From positions 71,269,290-71,333,289 of the forward strand of contig CM075649.1 in assembly GCA_037953625.1 (NCBI GenBank): DNA of 64,000 bases, read 5' to 3'. How positions within the stretch are numbered: the first letter of the stretch is position 1; the number at the start of each line of letters is the position of its first letter. Of the stretch, positions 46,200 through 62,030 are shown in pieces. Origin of the DNA: Crotalaria pallida. Lineage: Eukaryota; Streptophyta; Magnoliopsida; Fabales; Fabaceae. A program made the position numbers and the translations under genes. Below the pieces are notes generated by a model. It was not told the origin of the DNA, did no database searches, and saw nothing but the letters and a program-made list of their open reading frames with translations.

Positions 46200-49100
46200 A
46201 TACTCTATTAACCATTCTACAGTTGTTAGAACCTCCAAGGACTCATGCTACACGCTCTACGTCCCTTGGGGACTCAAGCATTGTTTAGGATCATACTAAT
46301 GGTTCTTATAAATCCAAATACATATTCCTAGACCATTCTAAGCCTTTAGAATACTCTCTTAACCATTCTACACTTGTTAGAACCTCCAAGGACTCATGCT
46401 ACATCCTCTACGTCCCTTGGCGCACCAAGCATTGTTCATGATAATTCTAAAGGTTCTTATATGTCTTAATACAAATGCCTAGACCATTCGAAGCCTTTAG
46501 AATACTCTATTAAGCATTCTACACTTGTTAGAGCCTCCTAGGACTCATGCTACATCCTCTACGTCCCATGGGGCACCAAGAATTGATTACGATCATTCTA
46601 AAGGTTCTTGTATGTCCTAATACACATTCCTAGACCATTCTAAGCCTTCACAATACTTTGTTAACAATTCTACACTTGTTAGAGCCTCCAAGGACTCATG
46701 CTACATCCTCTATGTCGCTTGGCGCACCAAGCATTGTTTAGGATCATTCAAAAGGTTCTTATATGTCTTAATACATATTGCTAGACAATACTAAGCCTTT
46801 CGAATACTCTATTAACCATTCTACACTTGTTAGAGCATCCAAGGACTCATGTTACATCCTCTACGTCCCTTGGGACACCAAGCATTGTTTAGGATCATTC
46901 AAATGGTTCTTATATGTCCTAATACACATTCCTAAACCATTCTAAGCCTTTAGAATCCTCTATTAACCATTCTACACTTGTTAGAGCCACCAACGACTCA
47001 TGCTACATTCTCTACGTCCCATGGGGCACCAAGCATTGTTTACGATCATTCTAAAGGTTCTTATATGTCATAATACATATTCCTAGACAATACTAAGCCT
47101 TTAGAATACTCCATTAACCATTCTACACTTGTTAGAGCCTTCAAGGACTCTTTATACAACCTCTTTGTCCCTTGGGGCACCAAGCATTGTTTAGAAACAT
47201 TCTAAAGGTTCTTATATGTCTTAATATACATGGCTAGACGATTCTAAACCATTAAAATACTCTCTTAACCATTCTACACTTGTTAGAGCCTCCAAGGACT
47301 CATGCTACATCCTCTACGTCCCTTGGCGACCCAAGCATTGTTTAGGATAATTCTAAAGGTTCTTATATGTCTTAATACAAATGCCTAGACCATTCTAAGC
47401 CTTTAGAATACTCTATTAACCATGCTACGCTTGTTAGAACCTCCTAGGACTCATGCTACATCCTCTACGTCCCATGGGGCACCAAGAATTGTTTAAGATC
47501 ATTCTAAAGGTTCTTGTATGTCCTAATACACATGCCTAGACCATTCTAAGTCTTTAAAATATTATCCTAACCATTCTACACTTGTTAAAGCCTCAAAGGA
47601 CTCATGATTAAACCTCTACGTTCCTAGGGGAACCGAGCATAGTTTAGGAACATTCTGAAGGTTCTTATATGTCCTAATACACATTCCTAGACCTTTCTAA
47701 GTCTTTAGAATACTCTCTTAACCATTCTATACTTATTAGAGCCTCCAAGGACTGATGATTCACCCTCTACGTTTCTAGTGGAACAACTCATAGTTTAGGA
47801 TCATTCTGAAGGTTCTTATATGTCCTAATACACATTCCTTGACCATTCTATGCCTTTAGATTACTCTATTAACCATTCTACACTTGTTAGAGCCTCCAAC
47901 GACTCATGCTACATCCTCTACGTCCCATGGGGAACCATGCATTGTTTACAATCATTCTGAAGGTTCTTCTATGTCCTAATACACATTCCTAGACCATTCT
48001 AAGCCTTTAGAATACTCTATTAACCATTCTACACTTATTTGAGCCTCCAACGACTCATGCTACATCCTCTACGTCCCATGGGGCACCAAGCATTGTTTAC
48101 GATCATTCTAATGGTTCTTGTATGTCCTAATACATATTCCTAGACAATACTAAGCCTTTAGAATACTCTATTAACCATTCTACACTTGTTAGAACCTCCA
48201 AGGACTCATGCTACACGCTCTATGTCCCTTGGGGAACCAAGCATTGTTTAGGATCATACTAATGGTTCTTATAAGTCCAAATACATATTCCTAGACCATT
48301 CTAAGCCTTTAGAATACTCTCTTAACCATTCTACACTTGTTAGAACCTCCAAGGACTCATGCTACATCCTCTACGTCCCTTGGCGCACCAAGCATTGTTC
48401 ATGATAATTCTAAAGGTTCTTATATGTCTTAATACAAATGCCTAGACCATTCGAAGCCTTTAGAATACTCTATTAAGCATTCTACACTAGTTAGAGCCTC
48501 CTAGGACTCATGCTACATCCTCTACGTCCCATGGGGCACCAAGAATTGATTACGATCATTCTAAAGGTTCTTGTATGTCCAAATACACATTCCTAGACCT
48601 TTCTATGCCTTTACAATACTTTTTTAACCATTCTACACTTGTTAGAGCCTCCAAGGACTCATGCTACATCCTCTATGTCGCTTGGCGCACCAAGCATTCT
48701 TTAGGATCATTCAAAAGGTTCTTATATGTCTTAATACATATTGCTAGACAATACTAAGCCTTTAGAATACTCTATTAACCATTCTACACTTGTTAGAGCA
48801 TCCAAGAACTCATGTTACATCCTCTACGTCCCTTGGGACACCAAGCATTGTTTAGAATCATTCAAATGGTTCTTATATGTCCTAATATACATTCCTAGAC
48901 CATTCTAAGCCTTTAGAATACTCTATTAACCATTCTACACTTGTTAGAGCCATCAACGATTCATGCTACATTCTCTACGTCCCATGGGGCACCAAGCATT
49001 GTTTACGATCATTCTAAAGGTTCTTATATGTCATAATACATATTCCTAGACAATACTAAGCCTTTAGAATACTCTATTAACCATTCTACACTTGTTAGAG

Positions 49101-49500
49101 CCTTCAAGGACTCTTTATACATCCTCTTTGTCCCTTGGGGCACCAAGCATTGTTTAGGAACATTCTAAAGGTTCTTATATGTCCTAATATACATGGCTAG
49201 ACGATTCTAAACCATTACAATACTCTCTTAACCATTCTACACTTTTTAGATCCTCCAAGGACTCATGCTACATCCTCTACGTCCCTTGGCGCTCCAAGCA
49301 TTGTTTAGGATAATTCTAAAGGTTCTTATATGTCTTAATACAAATGCCCAGACCATTCTAAGCCTTTAGAATACTCTATTAACCATGCTACACCTGTTAG
49401 AACCTCCTAGGACTCATGCTACATCCTCTACGTCCCATGGGGCACCAAGAATTGTATACGATCATTCTAAAGGTTCTTGTATGTCCTAATACACATGCCT
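46200..49500. repeat. Satellite 13-mer duplication
   Basis: AGACCATTCG recurs at 46481 and 48444, 1963 bp (13 x 151) apart, with the same order of variant monomers before and after. Confidence 0.75.
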
Positions 49501-51799
49501 AGACCATTCTAAGTCTTTAAAATACTATCCTAACCATTCTACACTTGTTAAAGCCTCAAAGGACTCATGATTCAACCTCTACGTTCCTAGGGGAACCGAG
49601 CGTAGTTTAGGATCATTCTGAAGGTTCTTATATGTCCTAATACACATTCCTAAACCATTCTAAGCCTTTAGAATACTCTATTAACTATTCTACACTTGTT
49701 AGAGCCTCCAAGGACTCATGCTACATCCTTTACGTCCAATTGGGCACCAAGCATTGTATAGGATCATTCTAAAGGTTCTTATATGCCCTAATACACATTC
49801 CTAGACGATTCTATGCCTTTAGAATACTCTATTAACCATTCCACACTTTTTAGAGCCTCCAACGACGCATGCTACATCCTCTACGTCCCTTAGGGCACCA
49901 AGCATTGTTTAGGATCATTCTAAAGGTTCTTATACGTCCTAATAAACAGCCTCCAAGGACTAATGATTCACCCTCTACGTTTCTAGAGGAACAACACATA
50001 GTTTAGGATCATTCTGAAGGTTCTTATATGTCCTAATACACATTCCTTGACCATTCTATGCCTTTAGAATACTCTATTAACCATTCTACACTTGTTAGAG
50101 CCTCCAAGGACTCATGCTACATCCTTTACGTCCCTTGGGGCACAAAGCATTGTTTAAGATCATTCTAAAGGTTCTTATATGTCCTAATACACATTCCTTC
50201 ACCATTCTATGCCTTTGGAATACTCTATTAACCATTCTACACTTGTTAGAGCCTCCAAGGACTCATGCTACACCCTCTACGTCTCTTGGGGTACCAAGCA
50301 TTGTTTAGGATCATTCTAAAGGTTCTTATATGTCCTAATACATATTACTAGACAATACTAAGCCTTTAGAATACTCTATTAACCATTCTACACTTGTTAG
50401 AGCCTCGAAGGACTCATTCTACATCCTCTTTGCCCCTTGGGGCACCAAACATTGTTTGGGATCATTCTAAAGGTTCTTGTATGTCCTAATATACATGGCT
50501 AGACGATTCTATACCTTTAAAATACTCTCTTAACCATTCTACACTTGTTAGATCCTCCAAGGAGTCATGCTACATCCTCTACGTCCCTTGGGGCACCAAG
50601 CATTGTGTAGGATCATTATAAAGCTTCTTATATGTCCTAATACACATGCCTAGACCATTCTAAGTCTTTAGAATACCCTCTTAACCATTATACACTTGTT
50701 AAAGCCTCGAAGGACGCATGATTAACCCTCTACGTTCCAAGGGGAACCAAGCATAGTTTAGGATCATTCTGAAGGTTCTTATATGTCCTAATACACATTC
50801 CTAGACAATTGTAAGGCTTTAGAATACTTTATTAACCATTCTACACTTGTTAGAGCCTCCAACGACTCGTGCTACATCCTCTACGTCCCATGGGGCACCA
50901 AGCATTGTTTATGATCATTCTAAATGTTCTTATATGTCCTAATACATATTCCTAGACAATACTAAGCCTTTAGAATACTCTATTAACCATTCTACACTTG
51001 TTAGAGCCTCCAAGGACTCATTCTAAATCCTCTTTGTCCCTTGGGGCACCAAGCATTGTTTAGGGTCATTCTAAAGGTTCTTATATGTCCTAATATACAT
51101 TCCTGGACCATTCTAAGCCTTTAGAATACTCTATTAACCATTCTACACTTGTTAGAGCCTCCAACGACTCATGCTACATCCTCTACGTCCCATGGGGCAC
51201 CAAGCAGTGTTTACGATCATTCTAAAGGTTCTTATATGTCCTAATACATATTCCTAGACAATTGTAAGCCTTTAGAATACTCTATTAACCATTCTACACT
51301 TGTTAGAGCCTCCAAAGACTCATTCTACAATCCTCTTTGTCCTAATATACATAGCTAGACGACTCTAAACCTTTAAAATACTCTCTTAACCATTCTACAC
51401 TTGTTAGAGCCTCCAAGGACTCATGCTACATCCTCTACATCCCTTGGGGCATCAATCATTGTTTAGGATCATTCTAAAGGTTCAGATATGTCCTAATACA
51501 CATGCCTAGACCATTCTAAGTCTTAAGAATACTCTCTTAACCATTCTACACTTGTTAAAGCCTCCAATGACCCATGATTCACCCTCTAAGTTCCTAGGGG
51601 AACCAAGCATAGTTTACGATCATTCTGAAGGTTCTTATATGTCCTAATACACATTCCTAGACGATTCTAAGCCTTTATAATACTCTATTAACCATTCTAC
51701 ACTTGTTAGAGCCTCCAACGACTCATGATTCACCCTCTACGTTCCTAGGGGAACCAAGCATAGTTTAGGATAATTCTAAAGGTTTTTATAAGTCCTAAT

Positions 51800-54700
51800 A
51801 CAAATGCCTAGACCAGTCTAAGCCTTTAGAATACTCTATTAACCATTCTACACTTGTTATAGCCTCCTAGGACTCATGCTACATCCTCTACGTCCCATGG
51901 GGCACCAAGAATTGTTTACGATCATTCTAAAGGTTCTTGTATGTCATAATACACATTCCTAGACCATTCTAAGCCTTTACAATACTTTTTTAACCATTCT
52001 ACACTTGTTAGAGCCTCCAAGGACTCATGCTACACCCTCTACGTTGCTTGGCGCACCAAGCATTGTCTAGGATCGTTCTAAAGGTTCTTATATGTCTTAA
52101 TACATATTCCTAGACAATACTAAGCCTTTAGAATACTCTATTAACCATTCTACACTTGTTACAGCATCCAAGGACTCATGTTACATCCTCTACGTCCCTT
52201 GGGGCACCAAGCTTTGTTTAGGATCATTCTAAAGGTTCTTATATGTCCTAATACACATGCCTAGACCATTCTCAGCCTTTAGAATACTCTATTAACCATT
52301 CTACACTTGCTAGAGCCTCCAAGGACTCATTCTACACCGTCTTTGTCCCTTGGGGCACCAAGCATTGTTTAGGATCATTCTAAAGGTTCTTATATGTCCT
52401 AATACACATGCCTAGATGATTCTAAGCCTTTAGAATACTCTATTAACCATTCTACACTTGTTAGAGCCTCCAAGGACTCATGCTACACCCTCTACGTCTC
52501 TTGGGGTACCAAGCATTGTTTAGGATCATTCTAAAGGTTCTTATATGTCCTAATACACATGCCTAGATGATTCTAAGCCTTTAAAATACTCTATAAACCA
52601 TTCTACACTTGTTAGAGCCTCCAAGGACTCATGCTACATCCTCTACGTCCCTTGGGGCACCAAGCATTGTTTAGGATCATTATTAAGGTTCTTATATGTC
52701 CTAATACACATTCCTTGACCATTCTATGCCTTTCGAATACTCTATTAACCTTTCTACACTTGTTAGAGCCTCCAAGGACTCATGATTCACCCTCTACGTT
52801 CCTAGGGGAACCAAGCATAGTTTAGGATAATTCTAAAGGTTTTTATAAGTCCTAATACAAATGCCTAGACCAGTCTAAGCCTTTAGAATACTCTATTAAC
52901 CATTCTACACTTGTTATAGCCTCCTAGGACTCATGCTACATCCTCTACGTCCCATGGGGCACCAAGAATTGTTTACGATCATTCTAAAGGTTCTTGTATG
53001 TCATAATACACATTCCTAGACCATTCTAAGCCTTTACAATACTTTTTTAACCATTCTACACTTGTTAGAGCCTCCAAGGACTCATGCTACATCCTCTACG
53101 TTGCTTGGCGCACCAAGCATTGTCTAGGATCGTTCTAAAGGTTCTTATATGTCTTAATACATATTCCTAGATAATACTAAGCCTTTAGAATACTCTACTA
53201 ACCATTCTACACTTGTTAGAGCATCCAAGGACTCATGTTACATCCTCTACGTCCCTTGGGGCACCAAGCTTTGTTTAGGATCATTCTAAAGGTTCTTATA
53301 TGTCCTAATACACATGCCTAGACCATTCTCAGCCTTTAGAATACTCTATTAACCATTCTACACTTGCTAGAGCCTCCAAGGACTCATTCTACACCGTCTT
53401 TGTCCCTTGGGGCACCAAGCATTGTTTAGGATCATTCTAAAGGTTCTTATATGTCCTAATACACATGCCTAGATGATTCTAAGCCTTTAAAATACTCTCT
53501 TAACCATTCTACACTTGTTAGAGCCTCCAAGGACTCATGCTACATCCTCTACGTCCCTTGGGGCACCAAGCATTGTTTAGGATCATTCTGAAGGTTCTTA
53601 TATGTCCTAATACACATTCCTTGACCATTCTATGCCTTTCGAATACTCTATTAACCTTTCTACACTTGTTAGAGCCTCCAAGGACTCATGCTACATCCTC
53701 TACGTTTCCTGGGGTACCAAGCATTGTTTAGGATCATTCTAAAGGTTCTTATATGTCCTAATACATATTCCTAGACAATACTAAGCCTTTAGAATACTCT
53801 ATTAACCATTCTACACTTGTTAGAGCCTCCAAGGACTCATTCTACATCCTCTTTGTCCCTTGGGGCACCAAGCGTTGTTTAGGATCATTCTAAAGGTTCT
53901 TATATGTCCTAATATATATGGCTAGACGATTCTAAACCTTTAAAATACTCTCTTAACCATTCTACACTTGTTAGAGTCACCAAGGACTCATGCTACATCC
54001 TCTACATCCCTTGGGGCACCAATCATTGTTTAGGATCATTCTAAAGGTTCAGATATGTCCTAATACACATGCCTAGACCATTCTAAGTCTTAAGAATACT
54101 CTCTTAACCATTCTACACTTGTTAAAGTCTCCAATTACCCATGATTCACCCTCTAAGTTCCTAGGGGAACCAAGCATAGTTTAGGATCATTCTGAAGGTT
54201 CTTATATGTCCTAATACACATTCCTTTACCATTCTAATCCTTTAGAATACTCTATTAACCATTCTACACTTGTTAGAGCCTCCAACGACTCATGCTACAT
54301 CCTCTACGTCCCATGCGGCACCAACCATTGTTTACGATCATTATAAAGGTTCTTATATGTCCTAATACATATTCCTAGACAATTGTAAGCCTTTAGAATA
54401 CTCTATTAACCATTCTACACTTGTTAGAGCCTCAAAGGACTCATTCTACATCCTCTTTGTCCCTTGGGGCACCAAGCATTTTTTAGGATCATTCTAAAGG
54501 TTCTTATATGTCCTAATATACATGGCTAGACGATTCTAAACCTTTAAAATACTCTCTTAACCATTCTACACTTGTTAGAGCCGCCAAGGACTCATGCTAG
54601 ATCCTCTACATCCCTTGGGGCACCAATCATTGTTTAGGATCATTCTAAAGGTTCAGATATGTCCTTAATACACATGCCTAGACCATTCTAAGTCTTAAGA

Positions 54701-57700
54701 ATACTCTCTTAACCATTCTACACTTGTTAAAGTCTCCAATGACCCATGATTCACCCTCTAAGTTCCTAGGGGAACCAAGCATAGTTTAGGATCATTCTGA
54801 AGGTTCTTATATGTCCTAATACACATTCCTGGACCATTCTAATCCTTTAGAATACTCTATTAACTATTCTACACTTGTTAGAGCCTCCAACGACTCATGC
54901 TACATCCTCTACGTCCCATGGGGCACCAAGAATTGTTTACGATCATTCTGAAGGTTCTTATATGTCCTAATACACATTCCTAGACGATTCTAAGCCTTTA
55001 TAATACTCTATTAACCATTCTACACTTGTTAGAGCCTCCAACGACTCATGATTCACCCTCTACGTTCCTAGGGGAACCAAGCATAGTTTAGGATAATTCT
55101 AAAGGTTTTTATAAGTCCTAATACAAATGCCTAGACCAGTCTAAGCCTTTAGAATACTCTATTAACCATTCTACACTTGTTATAGCCTCCTAGGACTCAT
55201 GCTACATCCTCTACGTCCCATGGGGCACCAAGAATTGTTTACGATCATTCTAAAGGTTCTTGTATGTCATAATACACATTCCTAGACCATTCTAAGCCTT
55301 TACAATACTTTTTTAACCATTCTACACTTGTTAGAGCCTCCAAGGACTCATGCTACATCCTCTACGTTGCTTGGCGCACCAAGCATTGTCTAGGATCGTT
55401 CTAAAGGTTCTTATATGTCTTAATACATATTCCTAGACAATACTAAGCCTTTAGAATACTCTATTAACCATTCTACACTTGTTAGAGCATCCAAGGACTC
55501 ATGTTACATCCTCTACGTCCCTTGGGGCACCAAGCTTTGTTTAGGATCATTCTAAAGGTTCTTATATGTCCTAATACACATTCCTTCACCATTCTATGCC
55601 TTTGGAATACTCTATTAACCATTCTACACTTGTTAGAGCCTCCAAGGACTCATGCTACACCCTCTACGTCTCTTGGGGTACCAAGCATTGTTTAGGATCA
55701 TTCTAAAGGTTCTTATATGTCCTAATACATATTACTAGACAATACTAAGCCTTTAGAATACTCTATTAACCATTCTACACTTGTTAGAGCCTCGAAGGAC
55801 TCATTCTACATCCTCTTTGCCCCTTGGGGCACCAAACATTGTTTGGGATCATTCTAAAGGTTCTTGTATGTCCTAATATACATGGCTAGACGATTCTATA
55901 CCTTTAAAATACTCTCTTAACCATTCTACACTTGTTAGATCCTCCAAGGAGTCATGCTACATCCTCTACGTCCCTTGGGGCACCAAGCATTGTGTAGGAT
56001 CATTATAAAGCTTCTTATATGTCCTAATACACATGCCTAGACCATTCTAAGTCTTTAGAATACCCTCTTAACCATTATACACTTGTTAAAGCCTCGAAGG
56101 ACGCATGATTAACCCTCTACGTTCCAAGGGGAACCAAGCATAGTTTAGGATCATTCTGAAGGTTCTTATATGTCCTAATACACATTCCTAGACAATTGTA
56201 AGGCTTTAGAATACTTTATTAACCATTCTACACTTGTTAGAGCCTCCAACGACTCGTGCTACATCCTCTACGTCCCATGGGGCACCAAGCATTGTTTATG
56301 ATCATTCTAAATGTTCTTATATGTCCTAATACATATTCCTAGACAATACTAAGCCTTTAGAATACTCTATTAACCATTCTACACTTGTTAGAGCCTCCAA
56401 GGACTCATTCTAAATCCTCATTGTCCCTTGGGGCACCAAGCATTGTTTAGGGTCATTCTAAAGGTTCTTATATGTCCTAATATACATGGCTAGACGATTC
56501 TAAACCTTTAAAATACTCTCTTAACCATTCTACACTTGTTAGAGCCACCAAGGACTCATGCTACATCCTCTACATCCCTTGGGACACCAATCATTGTTTA
56601 GGATCATTCTAAAGGTTCAGATATGTCCTAATACACATGCCTAGACCATTCTAAGTCTTAAGAATACTCTCTTAACCATTCTACACTTGTTAAAGCCTCC
56701 AATGACCCATGATTCACCCTCTAAGTTCCTAGGGGAACCAAGCATAGTTTAGGATCATTCTGAAGGTTCTTATATGTCCTAATATACATTCCTGGACCAT
56801 TCTAAGCCTTTAGAATACTCTATTAACCATTCTACACTTGTTAGAGCCTCCAACGACTCATGCTACATCCTCTACGTCCCATGGGGCACCAAGCAGTGTT
56901 TACGATCATTCTAAAGGTTCTTATATGTCCTAATACATATTCCTAGACAATTGTAAGCCTTTAGAATACTCTATTAACCATTCTACACTTGTTAGAGCCT
57001 CCAAGGACTCATTCTACAATCCTCTTTGTCCTAATATACATAGCTAGACGACTCTAAACCTTTAAAATACTCTCTTAACCATTCTACACTTGTTAGAGCC
57101 TCCAAGGACTCATGCTACATCCTCTACATCCCTTGGGGCATCAATCATTGTTTAGGATCATTCTAAAGGTTCAGATATGTCCTAATACACATGCCTAGAC
57201 CATTCTAAGTCTTAAGAATACTCTCTTAACCATTCTACACTTGTTAAAGCCTCCAATGACCCATGATTCACCCTCTAAGTTCCTAGGGGAACCAAGCATA
57301 GTTTACGATCATTCTGAAGGTTCTTATATGTCCTAATACACATTCCTAGACGATTCTAAGCCTTTATAATACTCTATTAACCATTCTACACTTGTTAGAG
57401 CCTCCAACGACTCATGATTCACCCTCTACGTTCCTAGGGGAACCAAGCATAGTTTAGGATAATTCTAAAGGTTTTTATAAGTCCTAATACAAATGCCTAG
57501 ACCAGTCTAAGCCTTTAGAATACTCTATTAACCATTCTACACTTGTTATAGCCTCCTAGGACTCATGCTACATCCTCTACGTCCCATGGGGCACCAAGAA
57601 TTGTTTGCGATCATTCTAAAGGTTCTTGTATGTCATAATACACATTCCTAGACCATTCTAAGCCTTTACAATACTTTTTTAACCATTCTACACTTGTTAG

Positions 57701-60700
57701 AGCCTCCAAGGACTCATGCTACATCCTCTACGTTGCTTGGCGCACCAAGCATTGTCTAGGATCGTTCTAAAGGTTCTTATATGTCTTAATACATATTCCT
57801 AGACAATACTAAGCCTTTAGAATACTCTATTAACCATTCTACACTTGTTAGAGCATCCAAGGACTCATGTTACATCCTCTACGTCCCTTGGGGCACCAAG
57901 CTTTGTTTAGGATCATTCTAAAGGTTCTTATATGTCCTAATACACATGCCTAGACCATTCTCAGCCTTTAGAATACTCTATTAACCATTCTACACTTGCT
58001 AGAGCCTCCAAGGACTCATTCTACACCGTCTTTGTCCCTTGGGGCACCAAGCATTGTTTAGGATCATTCTAAAGGTTCTTATATGTCCTAATACACATGC
58101 CTAGATGATTCTAAGCCTTTAAAATACTCTCTTAACCATTCTACACTTGTTAGAGCCTCCAAGGACTCATGCTACATCCTCTACGTCCCTTGGGGCACCA
58201 AGCATTGTTTAGGATCATTCTGAAGGTTCTTATATGTCCTAATACACATTCCTTGACCATTCTATGCCTTTCGAATACTCTATTAACCTTTCTACACTTG
58301 TTAGAGCCTCCAAGGACTCATGCTACATCCTCTACGTTTCCTGGGGTACCAAGCATTGTTTAGGATCATTCTAAAGGTTCTTATATGTCCTAATACATAT
58401 TCCTAGACAATACTAAGCCTTTAGAATACTCTATTAACCATTCTACACTTGTTAGAGCCTCCAAGGACTCATTCTACATCCTCTTTGTCCCTTGGGGCAC
58501 CAAGCGTTGTTAAGGATCATTCTAAAGGTTCTTATATGTCCTAATATATATGGCTAGACGATTCTAAACCTTTAAAATACTCTCTTAACCATTCTACACT
58601 TGTTAGAGTCACCAAGGACTCATGCTACATCCTCTACATCCCTTGGGGCACCAATCATTGTTTAGGATCATTCTAAAGGTTCAGATATGTCCTAATACAC
58701 ATGCCTAGACCATTCTAAGTCTTAAGAATACTCTCTTAACCATTCTACACTTGTTAAAGTCTCCAATTACCCATGATTCACCCTCTAAGTTCCTAGGGGA
58801 ACCAAGCATAGTTTAGGATCATTCTGAAGGTTCTTATATGTCCTAATACACATTCCTTTACCATTCTAATCCTTTAGAATACTCTATTAACCATTCTACA
58901 CTTGTTAGAGCCTCCAACGACTCATGCTACATCCTCTACGTCCCATGCGGCACCAACCATTGTTTACGATCATTATAAAGGTTCTTATATGTCCTAATAC
59001 ATATTCCTAGACAATTGTAAGCCTTTAGAATACTCTATTAACCATTCTACACTTGTTAGAGCCTCAAAGGACTCATTCTACATCCTCTTTGTCCCTTGGG
59101 GCACCAAGCATTTTTTAGGATCATTCTAAAGGTTCTTATATGTCCTAATATACATGGCTAGACGATTCTAAACCTTTAAAATACTCTCTTAACCATTCTA
59201 CACTTGTTAGAGCCGCCAAGGACTCATGCTAGATCCTCTACATCCCTTGGGGCACCAATCATTGTTTAGGATCATTCTAAAGGTTCAGATATGTCCTTAA
59301 TACACATGCCTAGACCATTCTAAGTCTTAAGAATACTCTCTTAACCATTCTACACTTGTTAAAGTCTCCAATGACCCATGATTCACCCTCTAAGTTCCTA
59401 GGGGAACCAAGCATAGTTTAGGATCATTCTGAAGGTTCTTATATGTCCTAATACACATTCCTGGACCATTCTAATCCTTTAGAATACTCTATTAACTATT
59501 CTACACTTGTTAGAGCCTCCAACGACTCATGCTACATCCTCTACGTCCCATGGGGCACCAAGAATTGTTTACGATCATTCTGAAGGTTCTTATATGTCCT
59601 AATACACATTCCTAGACGATTCTAAGGCTTTATAATACTCTATTAACCATTCTACACTTGTTAGAGCCTCCAACGACTCATGATTCACCCTCTACGTTCC
59701 TAGGGGAACCAAGCATAGTTTAGGATAATTCTAAAGGTTTATATAAGTCCTAATACAAATGCCTAGACCAGTCTAAGCCTTTAGAATACTCTATTAACCA
59801 TTCTACACTTGTTATAGCCTCCTAGGACTCATGCTACATCCTCTACGTCCCATGGGGCACCAAGAATTGTTTACGATCATTCTAAAGGTTCTTGTATGTC
59901 ATAATACACATTCCTAGACCATTCTAAGCCTTTACAATACTTTTTTAACCATTCTACACTTGTTAGAGCCTCCAAGGACTCATGCTACATCCTCTACGTT
60001 GCTTGGCGCACCAAGCATTGTCTAGGATCGTTCTAAAGGTTCTTATATGTCTTAATACATATTCCTAGACAATACTAAGCCTTTAGAATACTCTATTAAC
60101 CATTCTACACTTGTTAGAGCATCCAAGGACTCATGTTACATCCTCTACGTCCCTTGGGGCACCAAGCTTTGTTTAGGATCATTCTAAAGGTTCTTATATG
60201 TCCTAATACACATGCCTAGACCATTCTCAGCCTTTAGAATACTCTATTAACCATTCTACACTTGCTAGAGCTTCCAAGGACTCATTCTACACCGTCTTTG
60301 TCCCTTGGGGCACCAAGCATTGTTTAGGATCATTCTAAAGGTTCTTATATGTCCTAATACACATGCCTAGATGATTCTAAGCCTTTAAAATACTCTCTTA
60401 ACCATTCTACACTTGTTAGAGCCTCCAAGGACTCATGCTACATCCTCTACGTCCCTTGGGGCACCAAGCATTGTTTAGGATCATTCTGAAGGTTCTTATA
60501 TGTCCTAATACACATTCCTTGACCATTCTATGCCTTTCGAATACTCTATTAACCTTTCTACACTTGTTAGAGCCTCAAGGGACTTATGCTACATCCTCTA
60601 CGTTTCCTGGGGTACCAAGCATTGTTTAGGATCATTCTAAAGGTTCTTATATGTCCTAATACATATTCCTAGACAATACTAAGCCTTTAGAATACTCTAT

Positions 60701-62030
60701 TAACCATTCTACACTTGTTAGAGCCTCCAAGGACTCATTCTACATCCTCTTTGTCCCTTGGGGCACCAAGCGTTGTTTAGGATCATTCTAAAGGTTCTTA
60801 TATGTCCTAATATATATGACTAGACGATTCTAAACCTTTAAAATACTCTCTTAACCATTCTACACTTGTTAGAGTCACCAAGGACTCATGCTACATCCTC
60901 TACATCCCTTGGGGCACCAATCATTGTTTAGGATCATTCTAAAGGTTCAGATATGTCCTAATACACATGCCTAGACCATTCTAAGTCTTAAGAATACTCT
61001 CTTAACCATTCTACACTTGTTAAAGTCTCCAATTACCCATGATTCACCCTCTAAGTTCCTAGGGGAACCAAGCATAGTTTAGGATCATTCTGAAGGTTCT
61101 TATATGTCCTAATACACATTCCTGGACCATTCTAATCCTTTAGAATACTCTATTAACCATTCTACACTTGTTAGAGCCTCCAACGACTCATGCAACATCC
61201 TCTACGTCCCATGGGGCACCAAGCATTGTTTACGATCATTATAAAGGTTCTTATATGTCCTAATACATATTCCTAGACAATTGTAAGCCTTTAGAATACT
61301 CTATTAACCATTCTACACTTGTTAGAGCCTCAAAGGACTCATTCTACATCCTCTTTGTCCCTTGGGGCACCAAGCATTTTTTAGGATCATTCTAAAGGTT
61401 CTTATATGTCCTAATATACATGGCTAGACGATTCTAAACCTTTAAAATACTCTCTTAACCATTCTACACTTGTTAGAGCCGCCAAGGACTCATGCTAGAT
61501 CCTCTACATCCCGTGGGGCACCAATCATTGTTTAGGATTATTCTAAAGGTTCAGATATGTCCTTAATACACATGCCTAGACCATTCTAAATCTTAAGAAT
61601 ACTCTCTTAACCATTCTACACTTGTTAAAGCCTCCAATGACCCATGATTCACCCTCTAAGTTCCTAGGGGAACCAAGCATAGTTCAGGATCATTCTGAAG
61701 GTTCTTATATGTCCTAATACACTTTCCTGGACCATTCTAAGCCTTTAGAATACTCTATTAACCATTCTACACTTGTTAGAGCCTCCAACGACTCATGCTA
61801 CATCCTCTACGTCCCATGGGGCACCAAGCATTGTTTACGATCATTCTAAAGGTTCTCATATGTCCTAATACATATTCCTAGACAATTGTAAGCCTTTAGA
61901 ATACTCTATTAACCATTCTACACTTGTTAGAGCATCCAAGGACTCATTCTACATCCTCTTTGTCCCTTGGGGCTCCAAGCATTTTTTAGGATCATTCTAA
62001 AGGTTCTTATATGTCCTAATATACATGGCT
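51800..62030. repeat. Satellite 15-mer higher-order repeat block
   Basis: The variant GACCAGTCTAAGCC occurs at about 51811, 52868, 55134, 57500 and 59765. Steps are 1057 (7 monomers), 2266, 2366 and 2265 bp, the two equal steps being 15 x 151. The unit at 52.87-55.13 kb is nearly identical to those from 57.50 and 59.77 kb. The odd unit 55.5-57.5 kb instead copies about 50.1-51.8 kb with two extra monomers. Confidence 0.8.

Noticed and set aside
50114..60629. Recurrent 64-codon open frames in the satellite
   Set aside because: They recur only because the monomers recur, cross monomer boundaries in shifting frame (151 is not a multiple of 3), and match no protein.
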